Source: Murimonas intestini (lineage in GTDB: Bacteria; Bacillota; Clostridia; Lachnospirales; Lachnospiraceae). From it: a stretch of 64,000 nt of DNA. The stretch's first letter is position 1. Every line of letters starts with the position of its first letter. The stretch covers positions 62,001 to 126,000 of the forward strand of contig QGGY01000004.1 in assembly GCA_003148945.1 (NCBI GenBank), given 5' to 3'. Below are positions 17,891 to 26,790 of this stretch, piece by piece. Position numbers and translations under genes: made by a program. Below the pieces are notes generated by a model, which saw only the letters and a program-made list of their open reading frames with translations, did not search any database and had not been told where the DNA came from.

Positions 17891-18138
17891 CTTCTCGGCC
17901 ATCGGAGGCGCCCGGCTTCAATCCGCTTATAAAGCAGGCAGAAGCCATCGCCCTCCCATACCAGGCCTTTGAACCGGTCAGTGCGGCATCCGCAGAAAAG
18001 AAACAGAACATCCTTTTGAAACGGATCCAGATGGAACTGTTCCTTTACTAACGTCGCCAAACCATCAATCCCTTTGCGAAGATCACATTTTCCACAGTAG
18101 ATATAGATGGCCTGAAAACCGTTGAGTTCAGAGAGCAC
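17885..18138 (-). pseudogene. tnpB: IS66 TnpB, truncated
   Basis: From GTG 18138 the product reads YIYCGKCDLRKGIDGLATL, then LFLFCGCRTDRFKGLVWEGD and LLYKRIEAGRLRWPRS, the conserved IS66 Orf2 core. After residue about 83 (near 17889) similarity ends and the frame continues out of phase through recombinase DNA, so the gene is broken. Its start overlaps the tnpA stop by 11 bases, as is normal in IS66. Confidence 0.75.
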
Positions 18139-18481
18139 GGAACATCACCTCTTTCAAAAAAGAGAGGATGCGCTCCGGCGCATCGCTGCTTACTTCCATG
18201 ACAGTATCACCACGGCGAATGCGGATTGCCACATTTGAAGTCTGTATAGCAGAAGAAACTGAAATCTGCGCAAATGTGCCGGAAGGAGCATGATCCTTTG
18301 CGGGATCCGGTGTTTCACAAGCATTCCATGCCATTTTTCTCAACCGGTTTAGCCGATAATAATAGACCGACTCCCGGATTCCGTTGGCGGCACACCATTC
18401 TTTGATGGTCAGACCGCTATCATTGCGTTGTTTGATCATTGCGGTCCAACCGGCCGCACGAACCTGCATTACTTCATTCAT
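18128..18481 (-). CDS. tnpA: IS66 TnpA-like accessory protein
   Basis: 117 residues with an N-terminal helix-turn-helix (WTAMIKQRNDSGLTIKEWCA, SVYYYRLNRLRK), the usual form of IS66 Orf1. AAAGGAGA precedes the ATG. The gene is intact, but without tnpB and tnpC the element should not move by itself. Confidence 0.8.
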   Translation of the reverse strand: MNEVMQVRAAGWTAMIKQRNDSGLTIKEWCAANGIRESVYYYRLNRLRKMAWNACETPDPAKDHAPSGTFAQISVSSAIQTSNVAIRIRRGDTVMEVSSDAPERILSFLKEVMFRAL

Positions 18482-18629
18482 ACTTGAAATCTCCTTTGAA
18501 ACTTAGAAAACTCCAATCAAAGTTTCTGGAGTTCTTTAAGTAGATTTGATGAGATCATCATCGCATAAAATCAGTCATAAGTCAGCCCACGAATTATGGA
18601 GCATTTACTGTCATCTGTGGAAAGGGCAA

Positions 18630-18669
18630 AAAATCGGGGCAAAAAACGCTCGTTTTTTGCCCCGATTTT
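18630..18669 (-). terminator. Strong terminator of rlmD
   Basis: A perfect 19-bp stem: AAAATCGGGGCAAAAAACG, a 2-base loop, and its complement. On the minus strand it runs into TTTT. It closes rlmD and marks the edge between housekeeping and accessory DNA. Confidence 0.85.
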
Positions 18670-18716
18670 CGCTCTATTTTCGCTTCAAAGCCACAACATC
18701 TTGTGGTTAAACCTCT

Positions 18717-20126
18717 CTATTTTCGCTCATCACCACAATACGTCATCTGTATCACCACCTCAACGTGCCCTGTAAACGGAAACAAATCCACCGGCCACGC
18801 CCCCCGTGCCCCATACCCATGCCGCGTGAGATACTCCAAATCTCTGGCCTGTGTCTCCGGATTGCAGGAAATATAGATGATCTTCTCAGGCCCCATCCTG
18901 ACCAGGGATGAGAGGAATTTCTCATCGCTTCCGCTGCGGGGTGGATCCATAAAGACTACATCTGCCTTCTCTCCCTGTGCCGCCATATCTTCCATGAATT
19001 CTCCGGCGTCGGCACAGTAGAAACGGATGTTTTTCGTATTATTCTGCTTTGCATTTACGATGGCATCGCGGATGGCATCCTTGTTTAACTCAACACCTGT
19101 CACGCTGCCTGCCTGTTTACTGGCTATCAGGCCGATTGTACCGATCCCGCAGTAGGCGTCAAGGACCGTCTCTTTGCCTGTCAGTCCGGCCAGCTCTATG
19201 GCTTTTCCATAGAGGACCTCTGTCTGCACGGGATTGATCTGGTAGAAGGACTTTGATGAGATCCTGAACCTGCAACCGCAGAGCACATCTTCTATATATC
19301 CTTTGCCGAAAAGGATCTTTTCCTGATCTCCCAAAACCATGCTTGTGCCCCGGCCGTTCACGTTCTGGATGATCGTGGTGATTTCCGGATATAGGCGCCT
19401 CAGGGCATTGACAAAATTATTTTTGGACGGAAAAACAGGAGATGCAGTCACCAGCACCACCATGATCTCTTTTGTGGCAAAACCTCGTTTTACCAGCACA
19501 TGGCGCAGGAGTCCGTATCCCGTGTCTTCATCATATGTCTTTATTTTAAATGACCGGAGAAGCTCCCGGATAGAGACTATTATCTCATCCGCTTTACGAT
19601 TCTCGATCATACATTCATCTACCGGCACAACATAATGTGTGCCCTTCTGGTAAACGCCGGATATGGCGTTCCCTTTTCTGTCGTGGTCGAAGACCGCGTG
19701 GACCTTGTTTCTGTAATGATAAGGCTCCTCCATACCCACAATGGGATATACCGTACAGTATTTCTGGAGAAGCTTTCTCACTTGTTTCTCTTTTAGCTTC
19801 AGTTGTTCCTGGTATGGAACACCCTGATATTCACAGCCTCCACATTTCTTATAAACCGGGCAGACATCCGTCAGAGCTCCCGCAGTTCTTCTGCTTCTGT
19901 TGACAGCCCCGTATGGAATCTTCGTCCCACTCTGGATTCCACTCTTCTGCTGTCTTTCTCTGCCTGACCTGGCATCGCTTCCCACTTGCAAAGCCTTTCC
20001 TTCCGGTTTTACTCTTCTTCCTCTTGAATCGGCAGATTTTCTTGCTCTGCCTTTTTCTTCCTCATATTGTTTTTTCTCAGGTCTTGCTTTTTCAGTTCTC
20101 TTATAATCTGTTCTTTTCTTTTCCAT
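18717..20126 (-). CDS. rlmD: 23S rRNA (uracil-5-)-methyltransferase, RlmD/RumA family
   Basis: 469 residues. The catalytic half has the SAM motif VLDAYCGIGTIGL, VFMDPPRSG and the nucleophile cysteine in YISCNPETQARDL. A Cys cluster CPVYKKCGGCEYQ near residue 90 plus a further upstream/downstream Cys fits the Fe-S site of the family. In place of a clear TRAM domain the first 85 residues are a Lys/Arg-rich, probably unfolded extension that may help rRNA binding. The C-terminus GHVEVVIQM replaces the usual HVETVVLLS. RlmD versus RlmCD specificity cannot be told from sequence alone. Confidence 0.85.
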   Translation of the reverse strand: MEKKRTDYKRTEKARPEKKQYEEEKGRARKSADSRGRRVKPEGKALQVGSDARSGRERQQKSGIQSGTKIPYGAVNRSRRTAGALTDVCPVYKKCGGCEYQGVPYQEQLKLKEKQVRKLLQKYCTVYPIVGMEEPYHYRNKVHAVFDHDRKGNAISGVYQKGTHYVVPVDECMIENRKADEIIVSIRELLRSFKIKTYDEDTGYGLLRHVLVKRGFATKEIMVVLVTASPVFPSKNNFVNALRRLYPEITTIIQNVNGRGTSMVLGDQEKILFGKGYIEDVLCGCRFRISSKSFYQINPVQTEVLYGKAIELAGLTGKETVLDAYCGIGTIGLIASKQAGSVTGVELNKDAIRDAIVNAKQNNTKNIRFYCADAGEFMEDMAAQGEKADVVFMDPPRSGSDEKFLSSLVRMGPEKIIYISCNPETQARDLEYLTRHGYGARGAWPVDLFPFTGHVEVVIQMTYCGDERK

Positions 20127-20226
20127 CAGTATCCATCCTATCCGCTTATTGAGTGCAAACGGCCGCCGGCCAGTTTTTTTCTACATCCATACTACCATAA
20201 AGCGCGGAAGAATACTATATGAAACC

Positions 20227-20302
20227 TGCAGGCACATTAATTACCTGCCCTGTTATGTTCTGACAGAAACCCCACAGTTTCTGTCCCGGGCGGCGTCCGC
20301 CC
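20227..20302 (-). other. Structured region upstream of rlmD
   Basis: Three close inverted repeats: GCAGG...CCTGC (near 20228-20249), GACAGAAAC-CCCACA-GTTTCTGTC (20262-20285) and GGGCGG-CGT-CCGCCC (20288-20302). They lie 100-175 bases upstream of rlmD, as an rlmD leader or a separate small RNA would. I do not recognise a known riboswitch. The rest of 20303-20525 shows nothing clear. Confidence 0.4.
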
Positions 20303-20525
20303 AATAGGCTCGTATCAAGTCCACGGGTCTTCTCTATTATAATACCTTAGATTCTGACAAATTTCTCCACAAAGAAATTTTTTATTTTTGGTGAGTTTTA
20401 ACCGTCACAAAATCGTCACGCTGACGTTGTGCACTTTTACCATACTAATTTCTGTGCTTCTGTTCACATGTTGGTTGTCTGTGTAATGTTTCTTAAAAAA
20501 AACTAAAATATCTATAAACTTCCTA

Positions 20526-20554
20526 TTGACTTTTTCATGGTAAAGTACTATAAT
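20526..20554 (+). promoter_or_regulatory. Sigma-A promoter of the cstA T-box transcript
   Basis: TTGACT, 17 bases, TATAAT: near-consensus. Transcription should start near 20561. Confidence 0.85.
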
Positions 20555-20561
20555 CCTAAAT

Positions 20562-20922
20562 CAAGTGATAGTTAATATGGTTATATGCTTTGACTGGGAG
20601 CCATTGATATACATCCTTTCATCACAGAGAGCCGCAGGCGCTGGGAAGCGGTATGAAAAGTACATCAACATCACCCATGAGCATTTGACCCAAAAGCCGC
20701 AGTATGTCTTATGCGGCCCAGTAGGCTCAAACGGCTGCTTTCCGTTACAGAAGCGCCTGTTAACCCCCTTATGCAGATATTTATTATGTTTTACCTGCAT
20801 TTTCAGTATTACTCCGGGGTGATGGGATTGAGTGGCTGCTTTTTCAGGCAGCAAATAGAGTGGTAACGCGGACGGTCCGTCTCTGTAATGATTTCTCAGG
20901 AATTCATTATGGAGATTTTTTT
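20562..20922 (+). promoter_or_regulatory. T-box riboswitch upstream of cstA
   Basis: A leader that senses uncharged tRNA. The T-box core AATAGAGTGGTAACGCGG is at 20854-20871. Stem I has CAGAGAGCCGC and GGCGCTGGGAAGCGG, with the upper helix TTTCAT/ATGAAA; the 3' strand then reads AAAG-UAC-A, so the specifier may be UAC (Tyr). A GCTGC/GCAGC stem precedes the T-box. The terminator is TCTCTGTAATGA paired with TCATTATGGAGA (20880-20915) and seven T's. The T-box call is firm; the specifier is tentative. Confidence 0.85.
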
Positions 20923-21081
20923 ATTTCCGCAGTTATTCTCCCGGCTCGCAGCAGAATATATCCATACCGGCTGTCTTCTGACACATTTCAGGCACACCAC
21001 AGTGTGCCGCCATTCCGGCCGCAGCTTCAGCTTCATCACGCTTCCGGAATACACTAACATCATGCTTAGGAGGGAATCATT

Positions 21082-22788
21082 ATGAATGGCTTAATAATCA
21101 TCGTTATAGCGGCTGTCGCACTCATTGCAGCATACCTGATCTATGGCCGCTATCTGGCAAACAAGTGGGGGATTGACCCAAAGGCTAAGACCCCGGCTTA
21201 TGAAATGGAGGATGGAGTAGATTACGTCCCCGCTGACACAAACGTAGTGTTTGGTCACCAATTTGCATCCATAGCAGGCGCAGGACCTATAAACGGACCT
21301 ATTCAGGCCGCTATCTTCGGATGGGTGCCCGTTCTTCTGTGGGTTCTTCTTGGAGGTATCTTCTTTGGCGCTGTCCAGGACTTTGCATCCATGTATGCCT
21401 CAGTAAAAAACAAAGGACGTTCCATTGGATATATTATTGAAAGATACATAGGAAAACTTGGAAAACGACTTTTCCTTTTATTTACCTGGCTCTTTTCCAT
21501 TCTTGTCGTTGCCGCATTTGCTGATATCGTGGCAGGTACTTTTAATGGATTCGATGCACAGGGGCAGGTGGAAGCTAACGGCGCTGTTGCCATGACATCT
21601 ATCCTGTTTATTATCTTTGCTGTTGCACTTGGATTTTTCCTGAAATACTCCAAATTTAATAAAGCGGTTAATACAATTGTAGCCATTGCGCTGCTTGTAC
21701 TTTCCATCGTTATAGGTGTAAATGCACCAATCTATTTTTCACGTGACTTCTGGCTGTTATTTGTATTTGCTTATGTCATCATAGCGTGCGTGACCCCTGT
21801 CTGGGCGCTCCTGCAGCCGCGTGATTACTTAAACAGTTACTTATTGCTTGCCATGATGCTGGCGGCCTTTGTAGGTATCATCATTTACAATCCTTCTATG
21901 AACCTGCCTACATTTACAGCATTCAAGATTGAAAGCGGAAATACGGTATCCTACCTGTTCCCGTCATTGTTTGTCACGATCGCCTGCGGGGCTGTGTCAG
22001 GCTTCCATTCACTGGTGGCTTCCGGTACTGCCTCAAAACAGATCAAAAACGAAAAGAGTATGCTTCCTGTATCATTTGGAGCCATGCTGCTGGAAAGCTT
22101 CCTGGCGGTCATCGCACTCATATGTGTGGGGTTTGCGGCTACTTCCAGCGGGCTTCCTGAAGGCACACCGCCCCAGATATTTGCATCTGCTATTTCCACA
22201 TTCCTGACAAAGGTGGGGATTCCGGAGAATATCTCTTTTACATTGATCACGCTGTCAGTTTCTGCATTTGCACTCACAAGCCTTGACTCCGTAGCACGTA
22301 TCGGACGTCTTGCTTTCCAGGAATTCTTTACAGATGATTCTGTTGCGCCAGAGAAGCAGTCATCCGTAAATAAAATCCTGACAAACAAATATTTTGCAAC
22401 TATACTGACCCTGATACTGTGCTTCCTGCTGGCTAAGGTAGGCTATTCAAGCATCTGGCCTCTGTTTGGCTCAGCTAACCAGCTCTTGTCTGCACTTGCC
22501 CTTATTGCATGCGCTGTCTTCCTGAAACGTACTCACAGGAAGGGCTTCATGCTCTGGGGACCTATGGTGGTCATGCTGGGCGTTACCTTCACAGCCCTTG
22601 TATTGAAGATCATTGACCTGGTCGGCACTTTCTCAGCCGGTGTCCAGGCCGGAAATGTCCTTCAGCTGGTATTTGCAGTGCTGCTGCTCATCCTTGGAGT
22701 GATCGTGGCTGCCGAAGGTATACGCAAGCTGCTTTCAAAAGATGATACTTCAGATGACAATAACGCACCGGAAACTGCTGCTGTATAA
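21082..22788 (+). CDS. cstA: CstA-family membrane transporter (carbon starvation/peptide-pyruvate type)
   Basis: 568 residues of mostly membrane helices; N-terminal half has the family signature GAGPINGPIQAAIFGW and FGAVQDFASMYASVKNKGRS. CstA relatives carry peptides or pyruvate. AGGAGGG lies 7 bases before the ATG. The gene is alone behind a T-box leader with its own promoter and terminator, so expression should rise when a tRNA is uncharged. That links this copy to amino acid or peptide supply rather than to carbon starvation as such (inference). The C-terminal 20 residues are charged and cytosolic. Confidence 0.9.
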   Translation: MNGLIIIVIAAVALIAAYLIYGRYLANKWGIDPKAKTPAYEMEDGVDYVPADTNVVFGHQFASIAGAGPINGPIQAAIFGWVPVLLWVLLGGIFFGAVQDFASMYASVKNKGRSIGYIIERYIGKLGKRLFLLFTWLFSILVVAAFADIVAGTFNGFDAQGQVEANGAVAMTSILFIIFAVALGFFLKYSKFNKAVNTIVAIALLVLSIVIGVNAPIYFSRDFWLLFVFAYVIIACVTPVWALLQPRDYLNSYLLLAMMLAAFVGIIIYNPSMNLPTFTAFKIESGNTVSYLFPSLFVTIACGAVSGFHSLVASGTASKQIKNEKSMLPVSFGAMLLESFLAVIALICVGFAATSSGLPEGTPPQIFASAISTFLTKVGIPENISFTLITLSVSAFALTSLDSVARIGRLAFQEFFTDDSVAPEKQSSVNKILTNKYFATILTLILCFLLAKVGYSSIWPLFGSANQLLSALALIACAVFLKRTHRKGFMLWGPMVVMLGVTFTALVLKIIDLVGTFSAGVQAGNVLQLVFAVLLLILGVIVAAEGIRKLLSKDDTSDDNNAPETAAV

Positions 22789-22848
22789 ATGCCCGGATAG
22801 ATGCATTTGGCGTCACACAACATTTGTTGTCACACAAACTATACTAAT

Positions 22849-22883
22849 AAAGGTCTGCCCATTATTTTAGGGCAGCCTTTTTA
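22849..22883 (+). terminator. Terminator of cstA
   Basis: AAAGGTCTGCCC pairs with GGGCAGCCTTT (one U-C mismatch) and is followed by TTT. Confidence 0.8.
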
Positions 22884-22995
22884 GTTAATCCAAATAATAA
22901 CTATTCTGCAGGTAATTGTGAGATCACAGAAAATCGCAAATGAAATAAATAAGGAAAAAAGCATACACAGTAAAGCCCTGCCAGTCCTCATATGG

Positions 22996-23001
22996 TATAC
23001 T
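22996..23001 (+). promoter_or_regulatory. Candidate extended -10 for the AraC gene
   Basis: TGGTATACT gives TGN plus TATACT 28 bases before the start codon. No good -35 is seen. Confidence 0.4.
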
Positions 23002-23029
23002 CCAATCATAAAACACAGGAGGTGCTGCG

Positions 23030-23968
23030 ATGCATTCATGGGAAGCGATAGAAAAAACTTTAAACTTTATAGAAGAGAATCTGACCGGAGAAATACAGAC
23101 TGATACACTGGCAGACTTAGCCTGCCTTTCTCCCTTTTATTATCAGAGGCTGTTTAAACGGCTGGTGAAAAAGCCTGTGCAGGAATATATCAAACTCCGG
23201 CGGCTGGCCAAAGCAGCTGATATTCTGGATAATCCAGAATGCAGGATCATTGATGCTGCCATGGAGTGCGGATTTTCAAGCCATGCCGGCTTCACACGCG
23301 CTTTCAAGGAGGTCTATCATATCACACCTGAAGATTACAGGAAATCCTCCGTAATGCTCAATACGTTTAATAAGCCTGAAATCTCTATGGGATATGTGCT
23401 GATTGATGAAGGATTCCCCCTGATTACAGGAAACATTATCCTGGAGATTTACAGAAGGACTCTTACAGAACCTGAAATTTACCTGGGGTACGAAGGTGCT
23501 GTAAATATCTCAGAGCAGATCCCGGCGGGCGAGAGTACAGGAATCGACGTGCCGGGGCAGCTCTGGCAGCAGTTCCACGATAAAAAAGATGATTTGGCCG
23601 GCCTGTTTCAGGATAACACTGAACTGGGCATGTGTTATGGCGCAGACCCAGGATCAGGAACCTTCAAGTATTTTGCCGGCGGTTTGGCAATCCCCTCAGA
23701 CATCAGCACATACACAGCGGATGGATTAACAGTACAGTCACTGGAGGCCGGAGAATATATTGTATGCAGGGTAGAAGCGGAATCTTTTAAGGAGCTTGTC
23801 ACCAACGCTCTGGATCAGGCCAGCAGGTACTTATTTTCCACATGGCTTCCAAAACACGCTCTCACCACCCGGCCCTTCTCTGCAGAAAAATACTTTACAG
23901 CTGATAAAGATATAAATTCTCTGGAAATCTGGGCAAGCCCCATTGATACAATTGAAAAAAGCAGCTGA
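23030..23968 (+). CDS. AraC-family regulator with C-terminal effector-binding domain
   Basis: 312 residues. The DNA-binding part is N-terminal (about 5-105): DTLADLACLSPFYYQRLFKR and AMECGFSSHAGFTRAFKEVY form the two helix-turn-helix units. The rest (about 125-305) looks like a GyrI/BmrR-type ligand-binding domain (SLEAGEYIVCRVEAESF). This layout belongs to the Rob/SoxS-like multidrug or stress regulators. AGGAGG precedes the ATG. No target gene is adjacent: cstA lies upstream with its own control, and recR is convergent. Confidence 0.85.
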   Translation: MHSWEAIEKTLNFIEENLTGEIQTDTLADLACLSPFYYQRLFKRLVKKPVQEYIKLRRLAKAADILDNPECRIIDAAMECGFSSHAGFTRAFKEVYHITPEDYRKSSVMLNTFNKPEISMGYVLIDEGFPLITGNIILEIYRRTLTEPEIYLGYEGAVNISEQIPAGESTGIDVPGQLWQQFHDKKDDLAGLFQDNTELGMCYGADPGSGTFKYFAGGLAIPSDISTYTADGLTVQSLEAGEYIVCRVEAESFKELVTNALDQASRYLFSTWLPKHALTTRPFSAEKYFTADKDINSLEIWASPIDTIEKSS

Positions 23969-23977
23969 ATTTAATCA

Positions 23978-24009
23978 GGCGGGTAAGCCCCATCCGGAGC
24001 ATACCCGCC
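23978..24009 (+). terminator. Hairpin between convergent araC-type gene and recR
   Basis: GGCGGGTA and TACCCGCC pair around a 16-base loop; weak T content on both sides. Probably serves both genes. Confidence 0.6.
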
Positions 24010-24013
24010 TTCC

Positions 24014-24610
24014 TTATAATTCTACCCTGCCTTCCAGTGCACGCAGCAGAGTCACTTCATCTATGTATTCCAGATCCCCGCCCACGGGCACTCCGCTGGC
24101 TATACGGCTGACCTTGATCCCTGTAGGCTTAATCAGCTTGCTGATATACATGGCTGTCGTCTCGCCTTCCAGACTGGAATTTGTAGCTATAATTACTTCC
24201 TTTATATCTCCCTGAAGCCTTGTCATCAATTCCTTCAAACGTATGTCGTTTGGACCGATGCCAAGCATAGGTGAGATGGCTCCCTGAAGCACGTGATAGA
24301 CCCCTTCAAACTTCGCAGTCTTTTCATAGGCAGCCAGATCCCTGCTGTTCTCCACAACCATAATAGTACTCTGGTCGCGCTTGGGGTTCCGGCATATTGG
24401 ACAGAGCTCTTCATCTGTCAGCGTACAGCACTGTGAGCAGTACCGCACATTTTTCTTTGCTTCCAGGATGGCGTCTGAAAGCCTTTTTACATCTTCCAGA
24501 GGCTGATTGATAATGTGAAAAGCCAGGCGCTGCGCTGATTTCGCTCCCACGCCCGGCAATTTTGCCAACTCTTCAATTAACCTGCTGATTTGGCTGCTGT
24601 AATAATCCAT
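24014..24610 (-). CDS. recR: Recombination protein RecR
   Basis: 198 residues, usual length. Helix-hairpin-helix at the N-terminus ([15 protein letters not shown]), C4 zinc finger [16 protein letters not shown], then a TOPRIM domain ([14 protein letters not shown]). RecR works with RecFO in gap repair. Its ATG overlaps the last base of the ybaB stop, so the two are coupled, in the common dnaX-ybaB-recR order. Confidence 0.95.
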   Translation of the reverse strand: MDYYSSQISRLIEELAKLPGVGAKSAQRLAFHIINQPLEDVKRLSDAILEAKKNVRYCSQCCTLTDEELCPICRNPKRDQSTIMVVENSRDLAAYEKTAKFEGVYHVLQGAISPMLGIGPNDIRLKELMTRLQGDIKEVIIATNSSLEGETTAMYISKLIKPTGIKVSRIASGVPVGGDLEYIDEVTLLRALEGRVEL

Positions 24611-24966
24611 TAGAACGGAAACCCTCCGCCCAGGCCCCCAAGACCGCCTGTCAGCTTAGACATGGCTGAAGCCTGCTCCTCTTCCATCTTGCGGAGAGCT
24701 TCATTTGTAGCCGCCATGATCAGATCCTCGAGCATCTCTATATCGTCCGGATCAACTACTTCTTCTGTAAGCTTCACCTTAGTCACTTCTTTTTTTCCTG
24801 AAACAGTCACCTCTACTGCTCCGCCGCCTGCTGTTGCTGTAAATTCCTTTTCTTCAAGAATCTTCTGGTTCTCTTCCATCTGCTTCTGCATTTTCTGAGC
24901 CTGCTTCATCAGGTTGTTCATGTTGCCAGGCATTCCTCCGCCAGGAAATCCTCCACGTTTTGCCAT
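24610..24966 (-). CDS. ybaB: YbaB/EbfC nucleoid-associated protein
   Basis: 118 residues: glycine/methionine-rich start, [18 protein letters not shown] helix, [16 protein letters not shown] core, glycine-rich tail. YbaB dimers bind DNA. It lies 14 bases after dnaX and overlaps recR by one base. Confidence 0.93.
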   Translation of the reverse strand: MAKRGGFPGGGMPGNMNNLMKQAQKMQKQMEENQKILEEKEFTATAGGGAVEVTVSGKKEVTKVKLTEEVVDPDDIEMLEDLIMAATNEALRKMEEEQASAMSKLTGGLGGLGGGFPF

Positions 24967-24980
24967 TTCTATCTTCCTCC

Positions 24981-26711
24981 TTAATCTTCTATCATGATTT
25001 CAGTGTGTATTGCTTCTTTTAATACTCCTTCTACATCAATATCTGCAAGATGTCCCTTAGACAAATGCTCATCTGCCTGCAGCACCATCTGTACCTCCAC
25101 ATGTTTTCCTATCTTGGCAGCTATAAGCTGCTCCAGTTCTGCTTTGGCCTCTTCATTATTAATATAAGGTTCCGCCAGAAAATCTGCAAAAGCCACAAAA
25201 AGCCGCTCATCCCCGCCTGATGTATTGTACTTTGGCTCTGCAGATGAGAGGACTACCCTGAACCTGCCGTGTGTCTGAGCTATAATACTCTTCCACAGTG
25301 CTTTGACCTGCTGAAGGTCCTTTGGCGCCGCCTTGGGCAGATCTGCAGGGGATATTCCCATTCCTGCCGCACCCAAAGGCTGCCCCGCCGCCGACATTCC
25401 CGAAGCAGCGGCCCCTGACTGACCTACTGACGCCTGGTTTCCTGCCTCCGCTCCTGACTGGCTGCCCCAGGTTTCCCCATAGACTGCCTGCCCTCTGGCA
25501 CCCCCAGAAGACTGCAGCATACCCTGTGGGACCATTCCCGACTGGAATGCAGCCGCATACTCTTCCAGCTTCTTCTCTAATATGCGTACCCGCTCTGTCA
25601 GAGATATTTCATCCCTCTCCATCTGCGGTCTGCACAGCTTCATAAAGGCCATCTCCACCAGAACGCGCCTGGAGGAGGAGTACCGGATCTGATTGGACAG
25701 CTCAGAAAGCACTCTGATATAGCGCATGAGGGTATCCTCCCTCACCATAGCCGCCTCTTCCTCCAGCTGCCTCAGATTCTCAGTAGATACGTCCAGCACA
25801 TCTTCCATATTCTCCGAGGACTTCACCAGCATCAGGTTTCTTATATACCAGGTAAAGTCAGATACCATCTGGCCTATCTCCCTGCCCTGCATAATGAGCT
25901 CTTCTAATGTAGAAATCACCGATACTATATCATTTTTCAGGATCTCGCGCAATAGTTTACTGAATACATCTGTATCTACAGCCCCCAGCACCTCCAGCAC
26001 GTGATCATAAGTCAGCTTCTGGCCCAGATAAAATGCGATGCACTGGTCCAGGAGGCTCAAGGCATCACGCATGGAGCCGTCCGCCTTTTTTGCGATATAA
26101 CGCAGCGCCTTCTCCTCCACATCCACCTGCTCCTGATCCATCAGGTCCCGCAGCCGCGATGCAATTGTTTCAATATCTATCCTCTTGAAATCATACCTCT
26201 GGCACCTGGACAGGATCGTAATTGGAATCTTGTGTGCTTCTGTCGTAGCCAGGATGAAGATAACATAAGAAGGAGGTTCCTCCAGCGTCTTTAAGAGTGC
26301 GTTAAATGCTCCTATTGACAGCATATGAACCTCATCAATGATGTATACCTTATAGCGGCCTTCTGCCGGAGAATACGCCACCTCATCCCTTATCTCTCGA
26401 ATGTTGTCAACGCCGTTGTTGGAAGCGGCGTCGATCTCAATCACATTCATGGAGGTTCCCGCCGCTATGGCCCTGCATGTATCGCATTCCCCGCATGGAT
26501 TGCCATCCACCGGATGTTCACAATTCACCGCTTTTGCCAGTATTTTTGCTATTGTCGTCTTTCCGGTACCTCTGGTACCGCAGAATAAATAGGCATGTCC
26601 GATCCTGTCTGCCTTTATCTGGTTCTGCAATGTTGTCACTATGTGATCCTGTCCCTTGACATCGGCAAAGGATGAGGGACGGAACTTTCTATATAAAGCA
26701 GTATAGCCCAT
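24981..26711 (-). CDS. dnaX: DNA polymerase III subunit gamma/tau
   Basis: 576 residues; clamp-loader AAA+ ATPase: Walker [13 protein letters not shown] (about 45-56), zinc-binding Cys cluster [22 protein letters not shown] (Walker B) and SRC motif (LSRCQRYDF). A Gly/Ala/Gln-rich linker (about 395-445) joins the tau-type C-terminal domain. GGAGAG stands about 10 bases before the ATG. No programmed frameshift slip site was noted. First gene of the dnaX-ybaB-recR run. Confidence 0.95.
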   Translation of the reverse strand: MGYTALYRKFRPSSFADVKGQDHIVTTLQNQIKADRIGHAYLFCGTRGTGKTTIAKILAKAVNCEHPVDGNPCGECDTCRAIAAGTSMNVIEIDAASNNGVDNIREIRDEVAYSPAEGRYKVYIIDEVHMLSIGAFNALLKTLEEPPSYVIFILATTEAHKIPITILSRCQRYDFKRIDIETIASRLRDLMDQEQVDVEEKALRYIAKKADGSMRDALSLLDQCIAFYLGQKLTYDHVLEVLGAVDTDVFSKLLREILKNDIVSVISTLEELIMQGREIGQMVSDFTWYIRNLMLVKSSENMEDVLDVSTENLRQLEEEAAMVREDTLMRYIRVLSELSNQIRYSSSRRVLVEMAFMKLCRPQMERDEISLTERVRILEKKLEEYAAAFQSGMVPQGMLQSSGGARGQAVYGETWGSQSGAEAGNQASVGQSGAAASGMSAAGQPLGAAGMGISPADLPKAAPKDLQQVKALWKSIIAQTHGRFRVVLSSAEPKYNTSGGDERLFVAFADFLAEPYINNEEAKAELEQLIAAKIGKHVEVQMVLQADEHLSKGHLADIDVEGVLKEAIHTEIMIED

Positions 26712-26743
26712 GACCTGCTCTCCATTCTATCTTTAATGCCAGA

Positions 26744-26769
26744 CAGTGCAGCATCAGCCTGCTGCACTG
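26744..26769 (-). other. 10-bp hairpin between pfkA and dnaX
   Basis: CAGTGCAGCA and TGCTGCACTG pair perfectly around 6 bases. There is no T-run on the minus strand, so it is either a weak terminator of pfkA or a leader hairpin of dnaX. Confidence 0.5.
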
Positions 26770-26790
26770 CATTGACCAGCCTTCGTTTAC

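Larger units (their letters stand above)
17880..18540 (-). mobile_element. IS66-family remnant (tnpA plus 5' part of tnpB)
   Basis: The IS66 order tnpA-tnpB is seen, but tnpB stops matching after about 83 codons and the transposase gene tnpC is missing. The right boundary lies beyond the tnpA start; AACTCCA...TGGAGTT (18509-18533) is a small inverted repeat upstream. I could not identify the IS ends. Confidence 0.7.

Noticed and set aside
17145..18011. Intact 288-residue recombinase starting at 18011
   Set aside because: The first 40 residues are IS66 DNA in the wrong frame; the catalytic domain is missing.
17500..18138. Full-length 212-residue TnpB reading frame
   Set aside because: Only the first 83 residues match IS66 TnpB; the rest is the recombinase gene read out of phase.
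20860..20922. Simple rho-independent terminator upstream of cstA
   Set aside because: T-box core and stem I elements upstream show it is the regulated terminator of a riboswitch.
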